Source: Anoxybacillus tengchongensis (lineage in GTDB: Bacteria; Bacillota; Bacilli; Bacillales; Anoxybacillaceae). Taken from it: a DNA stretch of 64,000 bases. Shown here one piece after another: positions 34,141-43,829 of this stretch (positions are counted from its first letter, which is position 1; every line of letters begins with the position of its first letter). The stretch lies in contig NZ_JACHES010000007.1 in the NCBI RefSeq assembly GCF_014201585.1, forward strand, positions 85,605 to 149,604, written 5' to 3'. The translations under genes and the position numbers were made by a program. The notes below the pieces were generated by a model. That model was not told the origin of the DNA. It saw only the letters and a list, made by a program, of their open reading frames with translations, and searched no databases.

Positions 34141-35598
34141 ATGCTTACAGGTGAATTGCGCAATAAAGTCGATAAAATATGGGAAACGTTTTGGACAGGA
34201 GGGATTACAAACCCGCTAACCGTCATCGAACAGTTTACGTATTTGTTGTTTATGAAAGGTCTTGATGAAGCAGAAACGTCTCGCGAACAAGAGGCGGCTA
34301 TATTAGGTATTGATTTTGAGCCAATGTTTCCAGAAGATAAGCAGCACCTTCGTTGGAGCAAATTTAAAAACTTAGAAGCGTCGCAAATGTACGACATCGT
34401 ATCGAACGAAGTGTTCCCGTTTATTAAAAGTTTGCATGGCAATAAAAATTCAGCGTACGCGAAATATATGAGCGATGCGATTTTTATGATTCCAACCCCA
34501 CAAATGCTTGCGAAAATTGTCGATGGCATTGATAACATCCCGATGAAAGACCGCGATACAAAAGGGGATTTATACGAATATTTATTATCGAAAATCGCAA
34601 CGGCGGGAACGAATGGTCAATTCCGTACGCCGCGTCATATTATCGAGATGATCGTTGAATTAATGAAACCGACTCCAGAAGACATTATCGTCGATCCAGC
34701 GGCAGGTTCAGCAGGATTTTTAGTGGCGGCGGGCGAATATTTGCGCAAAAAGCATGCGGATTTATTTTTGGTGCAAGGATTAAAAGAACATTTTCATAAC
34801 GATATGTTCTATGGCTTTGATATGGATCGCACGATGTTGCGAATCGGTGCGATGAATATGATGCTTCACGGCATTGAAAATCCGAATATTGAATATCGTG
34901 ATTCCCTTTCCGAGCAAAATAAAGACAACGAGAAATATACGCTCGTCCTCGCCAATCCGCCATTCAAAGGTTCGTTAGATTACGAAGCAGTTTCAAGTGA
35001 CTTACTGAAAATTACAAGAACGAAAAAAACAGAACTATTGTTTTTAGCGCTATTTTTGCGCATTTTGAAAAAGGGTGGACGTTGTGCCTGCATCGTTCCA
35101 GATGGGGTATTGTTTGGTAGTTCAACTGCCCATAAAGCGATTCGGAAAGAAATTGTCGAAAACCATAAGCTTGAAGCGATTATTTCGATGCCAAGCGGCG
35201 TGTTCAAACCGTACGCTGGTGTTTCGACAGCAATTATGATTTTCACAAAAACAGGCGTCGGCGGAACAGATCACGTCTGGTTTTACGACATGAAAGCCGA
35301 TGGCTACTCATTGGACGACAAGCGCAATCCAATTGAAGACAACGACATTCCCGACATCATTGAACGATTCCATAACCGTGAAGCAGAAAAACAACGGAAG
35401 CGCACAGAGCAGTCGTTTTTTGTACCTGTGGAAGAAATTCGAGAAAATGACTATGACTTGTCGATTAACAAGTATAAAGAGATAGAGTATGAAGAAGTGC
35501 AGTATGAAGCGCCGGGCGTCATCTTAGAACGAGTGGAAACGTTGGAGAAAGAGATTATGCAAGGATTACAAGAGTTGAAAGAAATGATTAGAGGGTAG
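34141..35598 (+). CDS. hsdM: Type I restriction-modification DNA methyltransferase subunit
   Basis: HsdM is the N6-adenine methyltransferase of a type I RM complex (M2S for methylation, R2M2S for restriction). It has the HsdM N-terminal helical domain, SAM motif I VDPAAGSAGFLVAA, and catalytic motif IV LANPPFKGS. ATG 34141 (485 residues) follows AAAAAGGAGG. It begins the hsdM-hsdS-hsdR operon, with hsdS nine bases downstream. Confidence 0.97.
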   Translation: MLTGELRNKVDKIWETFWTGGITNPLTVIEQFTYLLFMKGLDEAETSREQEAAILGIDFEPMFPEDKQHLRWSKFKNLEASQMYDIVSNEVFPFIKSLHGNKNSAYAKYMSDAIFMIPTPQMLAKIVDGIDNIPMKDRDTKGDLYEYLLSKIATAGTNGQFRTPRHIIEMIVELMKPTPEDIIVDPAAGSAGFLVAAGEYLRKKHADLFLVQGLKEHFHNDMFYGFDMDRTMLRIGAMNMMLHGIENPNIEYRDSLSEQNKDNEKYTLVLANPPFKGSLDYEAVSSDLLKITRTKKTELLFLALFLRILKKGGRCACIVPDGVLFGSSTAHKAIRKEIVENHKLEAIISMPSGVFKPYAGVSTAIMIFTKTGVGGTDHVWFYDMKADGYSLDDKRNPIEDNDIPDIIERFHNREAEKQRKRTEQSFFVPVEEIRENDYDLSINKYKEIEYEEVQYEAPGVILERVETLEKEIMQGLQELKEMIRG

Positions 35599-35606
35599 GT
35601 TGTTTT

Positions 35607-36755
35607 ATGAAATATGTGAAATTAAAGGAAGTATTTAAGGTTATAAAAGGAAAAAAAGTAGAACAGGTAGATGAAGCAGATGAGAATACGGTAAGACTAA
35701 TACAAATAGACGATTTAAGAAATGATGATAATATCAAATATTGTGAACGGAAAGAAGAATATATATATGCAGCGAGAAGTGATGTGATCATAGCGTGGGA
35801 TGGTGCGAACGCTGGTACTGTTGGCTACGGATTAGAAGGAGCCATAGGAAGTACTTTAGCCATTTTGCGTACGAATTCAAATGATATATTTACTCCGTAC
35901 TTAGGAAGATTTTTGCAATCGAAATCAAAATATTTAAGAGACACTTGTACGGGCGCTACAATCCCACATATATCTAAAAAGATATTGGAAGAAATTAAAA
36001 TTCCAATACCTTCGTATGACAAACAGGTAGAAATATCGAAAATACTCGACAAATCCCAAGAACTCATCGACAAACGAAAAGCCCAAATTGAAGCGTTAGA
36101 CCAGTTAGCGCAAAGTTTGTTTTTGGAGATGTTTGGGGATCCAGCTACGAATCCTAAAAAGTGGTCGATGGGATTTATAAAGGATTTAGCTCTAAAAACA
36201 CAATATGGTACAAGTAAGAAAGCGAATGAGAGTGCAGGAAAATACCCTATATTAAGAATGAACAATATTACTTATGAGGGGCATTGGGATTTCACAGACC
36301 TTAAATACGTTGATTTAGATGACAAGGAAATCGGAAAATACTTAGTTCATAAGGGAGAGCTTTTATTTAATAGAACAAATAGCAAAGAACTAGTAGGAAA
36401 AACAGCTGTGTATCGCTTCGAAAAACCAATGGCCTTTGCAGGATATTTAGTGAAGTTAATTCCAAATGAAAAAGCCAATGCCGAGTTTATATCTGCGTAC
36501 TTAAACTCGAAGTACGGAAAAAGTATTTTATTTTCAATGGCTAAAAATATCGTAGGGATGGCAAATATCAATGCTGAGGAACTAAAATCAATAAAAATAT
36601 ATATACCTCCTAAACAACTCCAAGATCGATTTGCTGAGACTGTACAAAAAATAGAATCTCAAAGAGAACTTTTTAAAAAAGGATTAGTTGAGTTAGAAAA
36701 AAACTTCAACTCCCTCATGCAACGGGCATTTAAGGGAGAACTATTCAACGATTAA
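35607..36755 (+). CDS. hsdS: Type I restriction-modification specificity subunit
   Basis: HsdS recognises the two halves of the target sequence. The 382-residue protein has two target-recognition domains (about 1-150 and 190-340), each followed by a helical spacer: ELIDKRKAQIEALDQLAQSL between them and ELEKNFNSLMQRAFKGELF at the end. This is the full-length two-domain form, so the system should recognise a bipartite site. The recognition domains are AT-rich compared with hsdM and hsdR, as usual for the fast-evolving subunit. Confidence 0.95.
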   Translation: MKYVKLKEVFKVIKGKKVEQVDEADENTVRLIQIDDLRNDDNIKYCERKEEYIYAARSDVIIAWDGANAGTVGYGLEGAIGSTLAILRTNSNDIFTPYLGRFLQSKSKYLRDTCTGATIPHISKKILEEIKIPIPSYDKQVEISKILDKSQELIDKRKAQIEALDQLAQSLFLEMFGDPATNPKKWSMGFIKDLALKTQYGTSKKANESAGKYPILRMNNITYEGHWDFTDLKYVDLDDKEIGKYLVHKGELLFNRTNSKELVGKTAVYRFEKPMAFAGYLVKLIPNEKANAEFISAYLNSKYGKSILFSMAKNIVGMANINAEELKSIKIYIPPKQLQDRFAETVQKIESQRELFKKGLVELEKNFNSLMQRAFKGELFND

Positions 36756-36802
36756 TAAATGTGAAGGGAATTCATGTTGGTTTGGTCAAGGGAGGGGATT
36801 GA

Positions 36803-39800
36803 GTGTTATCCAACTTTCATTTTTTAGTAGGCAAACCTCATTACGAAAGTTTTGCGAATGCGTGTGTCGAGGCGGAGAAAAGTTTAGTGGTGAGTCCAGC
36901 GACGTGCGCGATTTTGACGCGCCGGGCGCTGGAGCTTGCGGTGAAGTGGGTGTACAGCTTTGATAGCGCGTTAAAAGCGCCGTATCAAGACAATTTATCG
37001 AGCTTAATTCATGATCATGGGTTTATGGAAATTATGGACGAAGAGTTGTTGCCGCTATTGCGCTATATTGTGAAGTTAGGAAATGTTGCGGTTCATACAA
37101 ATGCGATGATTACAAGAGAAGAAGCGATTCTTTCGTTGCATCATCTTCATCAATTTGTTTCTTGGATTGACTATTGTTATTCCGATGAGTATACAGCGGC
37201 AGACTTTGATGAATCATTGTTGCCAATCGGAGAAGAAAAGCGCGAGCGACCAGAAGAATTAAAAGATTTATATGAACGGTTAAGTTCGAAAGACAAACGT
37301 CTTGAAGAAATGATGAAAGAAAACGAAAAACTTCGCGCGCTTCTCACCGCCAAAAGGGAAGCGAATACGGAAGAGTACGATTTTCATGTCGATGAATTAA
37401 GCGAACATGAAACGAGAAAAACATATATTGATCTCGAATTGAAACTAGCGGGCTGGGAATTTCAAAAAGACGTTGTTGTCGAATATCCTGTCGTTGGCAT
37501 GCCGAATCAAGAAGGGGTCGGCTATGTCGATTACGTCTTGTTTGGCAATAATGGCAAGCCGCTTGCGGTTATCGAAGCAAAGCGAACAACCGCTGACCCG
37601 AATAAAGGAAAACAACAGGCGAAGTTATACGCTGACTGCATCGAAAACATGCACGGTCAACGCCCGATTATTTTTTACACAAATGGTTTTGAAACGTATA
37701 TTTGGGACGACCTTCATTATCCAGCGCGGAAAGTTTCCGGCTTTTACAATAAGGAAGAATTAAGCTTGCTTATTGATCGTCGGACGATGAAAAAGTCTTT
37801 TAACGATGTGCAAATGAATGAAAACATCATCAATCGTTACTATCAAAAAGAAGCAGTGCTAGCGGTATGTGATGCGCTGGAGAAAAAACAACGCAAAGCG
37901 TTGCTTGTTATGGCGACGGGGAGTGGCAAAACGCGAACAGCGATCGCGATTGTTGATGTGCTTACGCGTCACAATTGGGTAAAAAATGTTTTATTTTTAG
38001 CTGATCGGAAAACGCTTGTCACACAGGCGAAAAATAACTTTAGCCACCTGCTTCCAAATTTAACGCTATGTAATTTGCTTGACAACAAAGATAACCCAGA
38101 AGAAAGCCGTATGGTATTTTCGACATATCCAACGATGATGAACGCGATTGACGAAGCGAAGCGAAAAGACGGCAAACGTTTATTTACCGTCGGACATTTT
38201 GATTTAATTATCGTCGATGAATCGCATCGCAGCATTTATAAAAAATATCGGGCGATTTTTGACTACTTTGACGCCATATTGCTTGGGCTGACCGCCACAC
38301 CAAAAGATGAGATTGACCGCAATACGTATGAAGTGTTTGATTTAGAAAACGGTGTGCCGACCTATGCCTATGAGCTAGATCAAGCCGTTCAAGACGGCTA
38401 TTTAGTCGATTATCGGACGATTGAAACAACGCTCAAGTTTCTCGAAGAAGGCATTCGTTACGATGACTTATCTGATGAAGAAAAAGAACGATATGAAGAA
38501 ACGTTTGACGACGAAGTGGGCGAGGATATTGACAGTGCCGCATTAAACGAATGGCTGTTTAACGATGATACGATTGATACAGTATTAAGAAACCTAATGG
38601 AGAAAGGAATTCGCGTCGAAGGTGGGGACAAACTCGGCAAAACGATTATTTTTGCGAAAAATCACCACCACGCAGAACGGATTGTCGCGCGCTTCGATCG
38701 ATTGTATCCTGAATATAAAGGCGGCTTTGCGCGCGTCATTGATTATAGCGTCAATTACTACCAAACGTTAATTGATGATTTTTCAGATCGAAACAAATTG
38801 CCGCAAATTGCCGTGTCCGTTGATATGCTTGACACAGGAGTTGATATTCCAGAAGTCGTCAATCTTGTTTTTTTCAAAAAAGTTCGTTCGAAAGCGAAGT
38901 TTTGGCAAATGATCGGACGCGGCACGCGTTTATGTAAAGATTTATTAGGCATCGGTCAAGATAAAACGCATTTTCTTATTTTTGATTATTGTGGGAACTT
39001 TGAGTTTTTCCGCGAAAACCCGAAAGGGATCGACGGGGAGATAGGAGAGAGTTTAACGGAGCGTTTGTTTAACGCCAAAGTGGAAATGATTAAAGAGCTC
39101 CAACATTTACGTTACCAAGAGGAAGAATATATTTCTTATCGCAACGAATTAATTGATGATGTACTTGTACAAATCAAGAAGTTAAACGAAGAAAGCTTTC
39201 GTGTAAGGCAATCCATTCAATATGTGCATAAGTTTAAAAATCGCGCGAATTGGGATTCGTTGACGGCGATAGATGTCAATGAGCTTCAACAATACATTGC
39301 ACCGCTTATTGTTCCGCTTAGTGATGATGAATTTGCAAAGCGGTTTGATTTACTTATGTATACGATTGAACTAGCAAAACTGCAAACGAAAAACGCCACA
39401 AAACCGATTCGGAGTGTGATTCGCACCGCAGAGGCGTTATCTAAGCTCGGTTCAATTCCTCAAGTCGCGGAACAAAAATATATTATTGAAAAAGTGCAGA
39501 CGGAAGAGTTTTGGAAAGAAGCGGATCTTTTTGAACTAGAAGCTGTTCGTGAAGCGTTGCGTGAATTAGTGAAATTTCTGGAACGAGAAACGAGAAAAAT
39601 TTACTACACGAATTTCAAAGATCAAGTGTTGGAAGTGAAAGAAAATGGCTCGATGTTAGAAGTAAATGACTTAAGAAATTATCGCAAAAAAGTCGAGCAT
39701 TACCTTCACGAACATCGCGACCAGTTAGCGATTTACAAACTGCGCCATAATAAAAAGTTAACGGTACAAGATTTACGCACGTTAGAACATATTCTTTGGA

Positions 39801-40144
39801 ACGAACTCGGGACGAAAGCCGATTATGAAAAAGAATTTGGGGATACACCCATTATGAAACTTGTGCGCAAAACGGTCGGGCTTGCCCCACAAGCAGCTAA
39901 CGAGGCATTTTCCGAATTTTTATCAAGCGAACGGCTAAACATTCACCAAAGCCGCTTTGTCAAATTGATCGTTGATTACTTTGTGAAAAATGGCGTGATG
40001 GACAAAAAAGTATTGCAAGAAGAACCGTTTAAAACGGTCGGAAGCATTGTCGATCTGTTTAAAGATAACTTAGATGATGCACGTAAACTTATCAGCATTA
40101 TTGATGAAATTAACCGAAATTCAGAAGATATTGTCGGAGCATAG
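36803..40144 (+). CDS. hsdR: Type I restriction endonuclease/translocase subunit
   Basis: HsdR translocates and cuts unmethylated DNA. The 1113-residue protein opens with a DUF4145-like domain (about 1-115) and a coiled coil. The nuclease domain follows (YVDYVLFGNNGKPLAVIEAK, with the D...ExK triad), then an SF2 helicase with Walker A MATGSGKTRTAI, VDESHRS and GLTATP, second helicase domain TGVDIPEVVNLVF and QMIGRGTRLC, and the EcoEI-type C-terminal domain. GTG 36803 follows AAGGGAGGGG. All motifs look intact, so restriction is probably active. Confidence 0.95.
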   Translation: MLSNFHFLVGKPHYESFANACVEAEKSLVVSPATCAILTRRALELAVKWVYSFDSALKAPYQDNLSSLIHDHGFMEIMDEELLPLLRYIVKLGNVAVHTNAMITREEAILSLHHLHQFVSWIDYCYSDEYTAADFDESLLPIGEEKRERPEELKDLYERLSSKDKRLEEMMKENEKLRALLTAKREANTEEYDFHVDELSEHETRKTYIDLELKLAGWEFQKDVVVEYPVVGMPNQEGVGYVDYVLFGNNGKPLAVIEAKRTTADPNKGKQQAKLYADCIENMHGQRPIIFYTNGFETYIWDDLHYPARKVSGFYNKEELSLLIDRRTMKKSFNDVQMNENIINRYYQKEAVLAVCDALEKKQRKALLVMATGSGKTRTAIAIVDVLTRHNWVKNVLFLADRKTLVTQAKNNFSHLLPNLTLCNLLDNKDNPEESRMVFSTYPTMMNAIDEAKRKDGKRLFTVGHFDLIIVDESHRSIYKKYRAIFDYFDAILLGLTATPKDEIDRNTYEVFDLENGVPTYAYELDQAVQDGYLVDYRTIETTLKFLEEGIRYDDLSDEEKERYEETFDDEVGEDIDSAALNEWLFNDDTIDTVLRNLMEKGIRVEGGDKLGKTIIFAKNHHHAERIVARFDRLYPEYKGGFARVIDYSVNYYQTLIDDFSDRNKLPQIAVSVDMLDTGVDIPEVVNLVFFKKVRSKAKFWQMIGRGTRLCKDLLGIGQDKTHFLIFDYCGNFEFFRENPKGIDGEIGESLTERLFNAKVEMIKELQHLRYQEEEYISYRNELIDDVLVQIKKLNEESFRVRQSIQYVHKFKNRANWDSLTAIDVNELQQYIAPLIVPLSDDEFAKRFDLLMYTIELAKLQTKNATKPIRSVIRTAEALSKLGSIPQVAEQKYIIEKVQTEEFWKEADLFELEAVREALRELVKFLERETRKIYYTNFKDQVLEVKENGSMLEVNDLRNYRKKVEHYLHEHRDQLAIYKLRHNKKLTVQDLRTLEHILWNELGTKADYEKEFGDTPIMKLVRKTVGLAPQAANEAFSEFLSSERLNIHQSRFVKLIVDYFVKNGVMDKKVLQEEPFKTVGSIVDLFKDNLDDARKLISIIDEINRNSEDIVGA

Positions 40145-40192
40145 GACGATTTAACTTTTCCGCTTTTTTCGTATAAAAAAGCCAAAATAAAT

Positions 40193-40223
40193 CCCCAGAG
40201 AGCACGCTGTTTGTTCTCTGGGG
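40193..40223 (-). terminator. Terminator of the minus-strand Rpn region
   Basis: CCCCAGAGA/TCTCTGGGG (40193-40201 with 40215-40223) is followed on the minus strand by a T-rich stretch. The plus side lacks a T run, so it serves the minus-strand genes. Confidence 0.75.
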
Positions 40224-40226
40224 GTA

Positions 40227-40463
40227 TTAGTGGCGTAAATATTTTTCTAACGTTTCTATATCATTTGCATCGGTTAGTATGCTTAAAGCCCAATTGTAAG
40301 GAGGCTCGTGAAAGCCCATTGGATCACTCATTAACGACCGAACGACATCTGATTTTTGGATAAGCTCTTTTGCTTCAGTTTCACATTTTCCAAATTCGAC
40401 AATAAGTTCACGAATAATATGCTGAACCATAATTTCGATTTCTTTTGGAATGGTCATAGACAT
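40227..40463 (-). CDS. Hypothetical protein, 78 residues
   Basis: I do not recognise a family. ATG 40463 (MSMTIPKEIEIMVQHIIREL) has AAAGGGG upstream; the longer frame overlaps the previous gene and is not supported. The protein is helical and ends LTDANDIETLEKYLRH. It follows the Rpn-like gene by about 70 bases and probably shares its transcript, ending at the hairpin before 40193. Confidence 0.6.
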   Translation of the reverse strand: MSMTIPKEIEIMVQHIIRELIVEFGKCETEAKELIQKSDVVRSLMSDPMGFHEPPYNWALSILTDANDIETLEKYLRH

Positions 40464-40530
40464 GAGCCCCTTTGCACTTTTATGCATAGTCATCGCACCA
40501 TACACGAAAAGCGACATCATCGATATGCTA

Positions 40531-41391
40531 TTATTTCTCCATTTTCTTCGCCAAATCAGCAACCTCGCTAATTGTAAGCCCTGTTCGTTTTGCAATTTCG
40601 TGAATCGGTAGTACGTCTAATAAATTTTTTGCTATTTCAAGTGTTTTTTCGTGCACTTCTTTTTCTTTTTCTTGCTCAAATTCTTCGACAAGTAAGCGCA
40701 TGACTTTGTTCATTTTCATCCACTCCTTTATTTTTTGTGCATATTGTTCGTCAATAAACTTATCGGTAGCGGTTAAAATGCCAGCAATGACGTGCAATTG
40801 TGTTTGTTCGTTGTGAATATTTTTTGCCAATTCAATCGTTTTTTCAATCATCATTTGTCGGTCAAAACGGCTATGCATAAGCGGAACGAGAATGAGCTTC
40901 ATCGTTTCCTCTGCTGTTAGCGGTTCATTGTTGCAAATTTTTTCTTCGATCGTTGCAAAAATTGCATCACCGTTGTACTCAGAAAGCAGCACGGCTTTGG
41001 AAGAAAGAAATACATCACCAGCGTAAAATTGTTCATATTTTCGTGTGACATCACTTGTATAAATGACCACGATACGAATGTGTCTCAGTTGTTTTTCTTG
41101 TTTATAGTATGTGTACAAAATCCGGTAAGCATAATCGAGGTATTTCAGATGATTGTCGATAAACCGTTCATTGCTTTCGTATTCGAGTAGGAGAATAGAA
41201 TCGTCTTCGAGAAGAAATAATGTGTCAGAACGCTTTTCATCAGCTCGCACTGCTGGGAATTCGTTCGGCAGAAGTGCTTTAATTTTCGGAAGGTCATGGA
41301 GACCGTACACATCAAGCGCTTGATTACGATACAATTCGCTTAGCGACTTAAACAAAATATCTTTAGCGTGATACGATATTCCGTGCGCCAT
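40531..41391 (-). CDS. Rpn/YhgA-like PD-(D/E)XK nuclease-family protein
   Basis: The first 100 residues carry a PD-(D/E)XK-like core: RADEKRSDTLFLLEDDSILL followed by LEYES (D...E-x-S, with the usual Lys replaced), as in Rpn (recombination-promoting nuclease)/transposase_31 relatives. The tail holds a helix-turn-helix-like segment, IAKRTGLTISEVADLAKKME. The 286-residue length is typical of Bacillaceae copies, which are multi-copy and mobile. The changed active-site residue makes catalysis uncertain. Confidence 0.75.
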   Translation of the reverse strand: MAHGISYHAKDILFKSLSELYRNQALDVYGLHDLPKIKALLPNEFPAVRADEKRSDTLFLLEDDSILLLEYESNERFIDNHLKYLDYAYRILYTYYKQEKQLRHIRIVVIYTSDVTRKYEQFYAGDVFLSSKAVLLSEYNGDAIFATIEEKICNNEPLTAEETMKLILVPLMHSRFDRQMMIEKTIELAKNIHNEQTQLHVIAGILTATDKFIDEQYAQKIKEWMKMNKVMRLLVEEFEQEKEKEVHEKTLEIAKNLLDVLPIHEIAKRTGLTISEVADLAKKMEK

Positions 41392-41417
41392 TTTGTTGCC
41401 CCCCGCTTTTTACTATT

Positions 41418-41447
41418 ATTATACCTGTTGCCTCCTTTCATTGTCAT
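41418..41447 (-). promoter_or_regulatory. Promoter of the Rpn-like gene
   Basis: On the minus strand ATGACA (41447-41442), an 18-bp spacer and TATAAT (41423-41418) precede the start by about 30 bp. Confidence 0.6.
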
Positions 41448-41558
41448 CATTTGTTAGAATTTTGTCATAACAATCCGTCACCGCAGCGTTGTTAAGGAAA
41501 ATGGGGTATACTGAAAAACAAAATAGAACTACAATTTTTGTGTATGGAGTGAGAAGCA

Positions 41559-41615
41559 GTGAAAAAAGAACAAGTGTTGGACAGGAACATTTCATGCGGG
41601 GAGGAAATATGTTGA
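41559..41615 (+). CDS. Possible 18-residue leader peptide overlapping selO
   Basis: GTG 41559 with GGAG about nine bases upstream opens [18 protein letters not shown], which stops at TGA 41613-41615, overlapping the selO start (ATGTTGA). The arrangement would couple selO translation to the leader. It contains two Cys. It may be a chance frame: length is short and conservation was not tested. Confidence 0.35.
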   Translation: MKKEQVLDRNISCGEEIC

Positions 41616-43054
41616 ACGCCAACTGGAACTTTGATAATAGCTATGCTCGTTTACCTGAGCGGTTTTTTACGAGGATGCGTCCAACGTCTGTTCGTGATCC
41701 GAAGCTTGTTGTGCTCAATCGTTCGCTTGCGGAGGAGCTTGGATTAAATAGAGAGGCGTTGGCGAGTGAAGAAGGGGTGGCGGTGTTTGCTGGAAATCGT
41801 GTGCCTGAAGGGGCGGAGCCTTTGGCGCAGGCGTATGCGGGGCATCAGTTCGGATATTTTAATATGCTTGGCGATGGGCGCGCCATTTTGCTTGGGGAGC
41901 ATGTGACGCCAAGTGGGGAGCGAGTCGATATTCAGCTGAAAGGTTCGGGGCGGACGCCGTATTCGCGCGGTGGGGATGGTCGGGCAGCGCTTGGACCGAT
42001 GCTTCGTGAGTATATCATTAGCGAGGCGATGCATGCGCTTCGTATTCCGACGACGCGCAGTTTAGCCGTTGTGACGACAGGGGAAGTTGTTATTCGAGAA
42101 ACGGAACTTCCAGGGGCGATTTTGACGCGCGTGGCAGCGAGCCATTTGCGTGTCGGGACGTTTCAATATGCGGCTCGTTTTTTATCGAAAGAGGAATTGC
42201 AACAATTAGCCGATTATGCGATAAAGCGACATTACCCGGATGTTGAACACGCCTCCAACCGCTATGTTTTTTTACTTGAAGAAGTGATGAAAAAGCAGGC
42301 GGCGCTTGTGGCGAAATGGCAATTAGTCGGGTTCATTCATGGGGTGATGAATACGGATAATATGACGATTAGCGGCGAGACGATTGATTACGGACCGTGC
42401 GCATTTATGGACGTGTACGACCCGAAGACGGTGTTTAGTTCCATTGATACGCAAGGGCGGTATGCGTATGGCAATCAGCCGTATATTGCTGGATGGAACA
42501 TCGCACGCTTTGCAGAAAGCCTTTTGCCGCTTTTACATGACGAAGAACAAAAAGCAATTGAACTAGCGCAAGAAGTAATCGCTCAATTTCCGACGTTGTA
42601 TGAAACGTATTGGCTGCAAGGGATGCGCGCGAAGCTTGGACTTTGCACGGAAGAAGAGGAAGATAAAAAGCTTATCGGTGAATTGCTTCATCTCATGTAC
42701 ACCTATCAGGCAGACTATACGAATACGTTTCGCGCGTTAACGCTAGATGAATGGAATTTCAACGAAAAAGAGTTTCGTGACTGGTATGTACGTTGGCAAC
42801 AAAGAATTGCCCGCCAAGACATCACAAAAGATGAAGTACATGAACGAATGCGGCAACACAACCCTGCGATCATTCCGCGCAACTATCGTGTTGAAGAAGC
42901 GCTTGCGGCAGCGGTCGAGTATGGGGACGATACGGTCATGGAGCGACTGCTTCACGTGTTGAAATATCCGTATGCCTACACGAAAGAGCAAGAAGAATAC
43001 GCCAAGCCCCCTGCACCGTCTGCCCGACCGTATCGGACGTTTTGTGGGACTTAG
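41609..43054 (+). CDS. selO: SelO/YdiU protein adenylyltransferase (Cys form)
   Basis: SelO is a pseudokinase-fold enzyme that transfers AMP to Ser/Thr/Tyr of target proteins, linked to redox stress. The 481-residue protein has [39 protein letters not shown] and the active region [20 protein letters not shown]. The third-last residue is Cys479 in RTFCGT; eukaryotic homologs carry selenocysteine there. ATG 41609 has GGGGAGG upstream. It is monocistronic apart from a possible leader frame. Confidence 0.95.
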   Translation: MLNANWNFDNSYARLPERFFTRMRPTSVRDPKLVVLNRSLAEELGLNREALASEEGVAVFAGNRVPEGAEPLAQAYAGHQFGYFNMLGDGRAILLGEHVTPSGERVDIQLKGSGRTPYSRGGDGRAALGPMLREYIISEAMHALRIPTTRSLAVVTTGEVVIRETELPGAILTRVAASHLRVGTFQYAARFLSKEELQQLADYAIKRHYPDVEHASNRYVFLLEEVMKKQAALVAKWQLVGFIHGVMNTDNMTISGETIDYGPCAFMDVYDPKTVFSSIDTQGRYAYGNQPYIAGWNIARFAESLLPLLHDEEQKAIELAQEVIAQFPTLYETYWLQGMRAKLGLCTEEEEDKKLIGELLHLMYTYQADYTNTFRALTLDEWNFNEKEFRDWYVRWQQRIARQDITKDEVHERMRQHNPAIIPRNYRVEEALAAAVEYGDDTVMERLLHVLKYPYAYTKEQEEYAKPPAPSARPYRTFCGT

Positions 43055-43086
43055 AAAAACTTCTCCTATTTTGGGGAAGTTTTTTT
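43055..43086 (+). terminator. Terminator of selO
   Basis: AAAAACTTC and GAAGTTTTT arms (43055-43063 with 43077-43085) close a G/C-rich stem, followed by T. Confidence 0.85.
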
Positions 43087-43143
43087 GTATGGAAAGGGGC
43101 GATTGGTACGTTGTAATATTAAGAAAGGAGAGGGGGAGAAATA

Positions 43144-43761
43144 TTGTTTCCATTTTTGTACGACAATGTATACATAAACGTAAAGCTCCCGAAAGGAACC
43201 ATTGTTTTTCGGGAGGGGGATATGTGCGAACATGTAGCCTTCATCGTTTCTGGCGTCATCCGAGTAGCGAAGATTGGGGAAAACGGAAAAGAAGTCAATT
43301 TATATCGCGTATGTCGCGGCGAGTCGTGCGTGTTGACCATTTCAAGCGTATTGTCGCATTCACCTTTTCCAGCGACGGCAATTGTGGAAGAAGATGCGGA
43401 AGCGATGATCGTTCCAAAAGATACGTTTGCGACGATGATGGCAACAAACACACAGCTACAAACATTTGTTTATGATATGATGATGAATCGGTTTATGGCG
43501 ATGATGCAAATGATCGAGCATATCGTATTTGAAAAAATGGATAAGCGTCTCATTGAATTTTTGCTTGACAGATGCAAGAAAAATAAAACAAATATGATCG
43601 AGATGACGCATGAGCATATTGCGATCGAGCTTGGAACAGCGCGTGAAGTTGTCAGCCGCATTTTAAAACAGCTCGAGCGAGAAGGATACGTTCAACTCGC
43701 GCGTGGAAAAGTAAAGATTGTGGACAAAGAGAGACTATGTGACAAATTTGCGACAATGTGA
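43144..43761 (+). CDS. Crp/Fnr family transcription regulator
   Basis: The N-terminal 120 residues are a cNMP-binding-type beta barrel (LPKGTIVFREGD, then HVAFIVSGVIRVAK). The C-terminal winged helix is clear: MTHEHIAIELGTAREVVSRI and LKQLEREGYVQLARG. No N-terminal Cys cluster for an Fe-S centre is present, but Cys in MCEHV and VCRGESCVL could sense redox state. The start TTG 43144 has GGGGGAG at five bases. It is followed by a DUF2892 gene. Confidence 0.9.
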   Translation: MFPFLYDNVYINVKLPKGTIVFREGDMCEHVAFIVSGVIRVAKIGENGKEVNLYRVCRGESCVLTISSVLSHSPFPATAIVEEDAEAMIVPKDTFATMMATNTQLQTFVYDMMMNRFMAMMQMIEHIVFEKMDKRLIEFLLDRCKKNKTNMIEMTHEHIAIELGTAREVVSRILKQLEREGYVQLARGKVKIVDKERLCDKFATM

Positions 43762-43771
43762 TTTTATCACG
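43757..43771. promoter_or_regulatory. Crp/Fnr-like palindrome after the regulator gene
   Basis: TGTGA-TTTTA-TCACG lies across the regulator's stop codon and before the DUF2892 gene. It has 4-5 bp arms and an N5 spacer, one base short of the canonical Fnr/Crp site. Confidence 0.3.
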
Positions 43772-43829
43772 GAGCGATTCGCTTTTTTCCTCTATGATAA
43801 AGATAGAAAGATGAGAGGAGGAAAAGAAA

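Noticed and set aside
34038-34538. 166-codon minus-strand frame opposite hsdM
   Set aside because: It is the shadow of a clear hsdM gene, with Cys/Ser-rich composition and no ribosome site.
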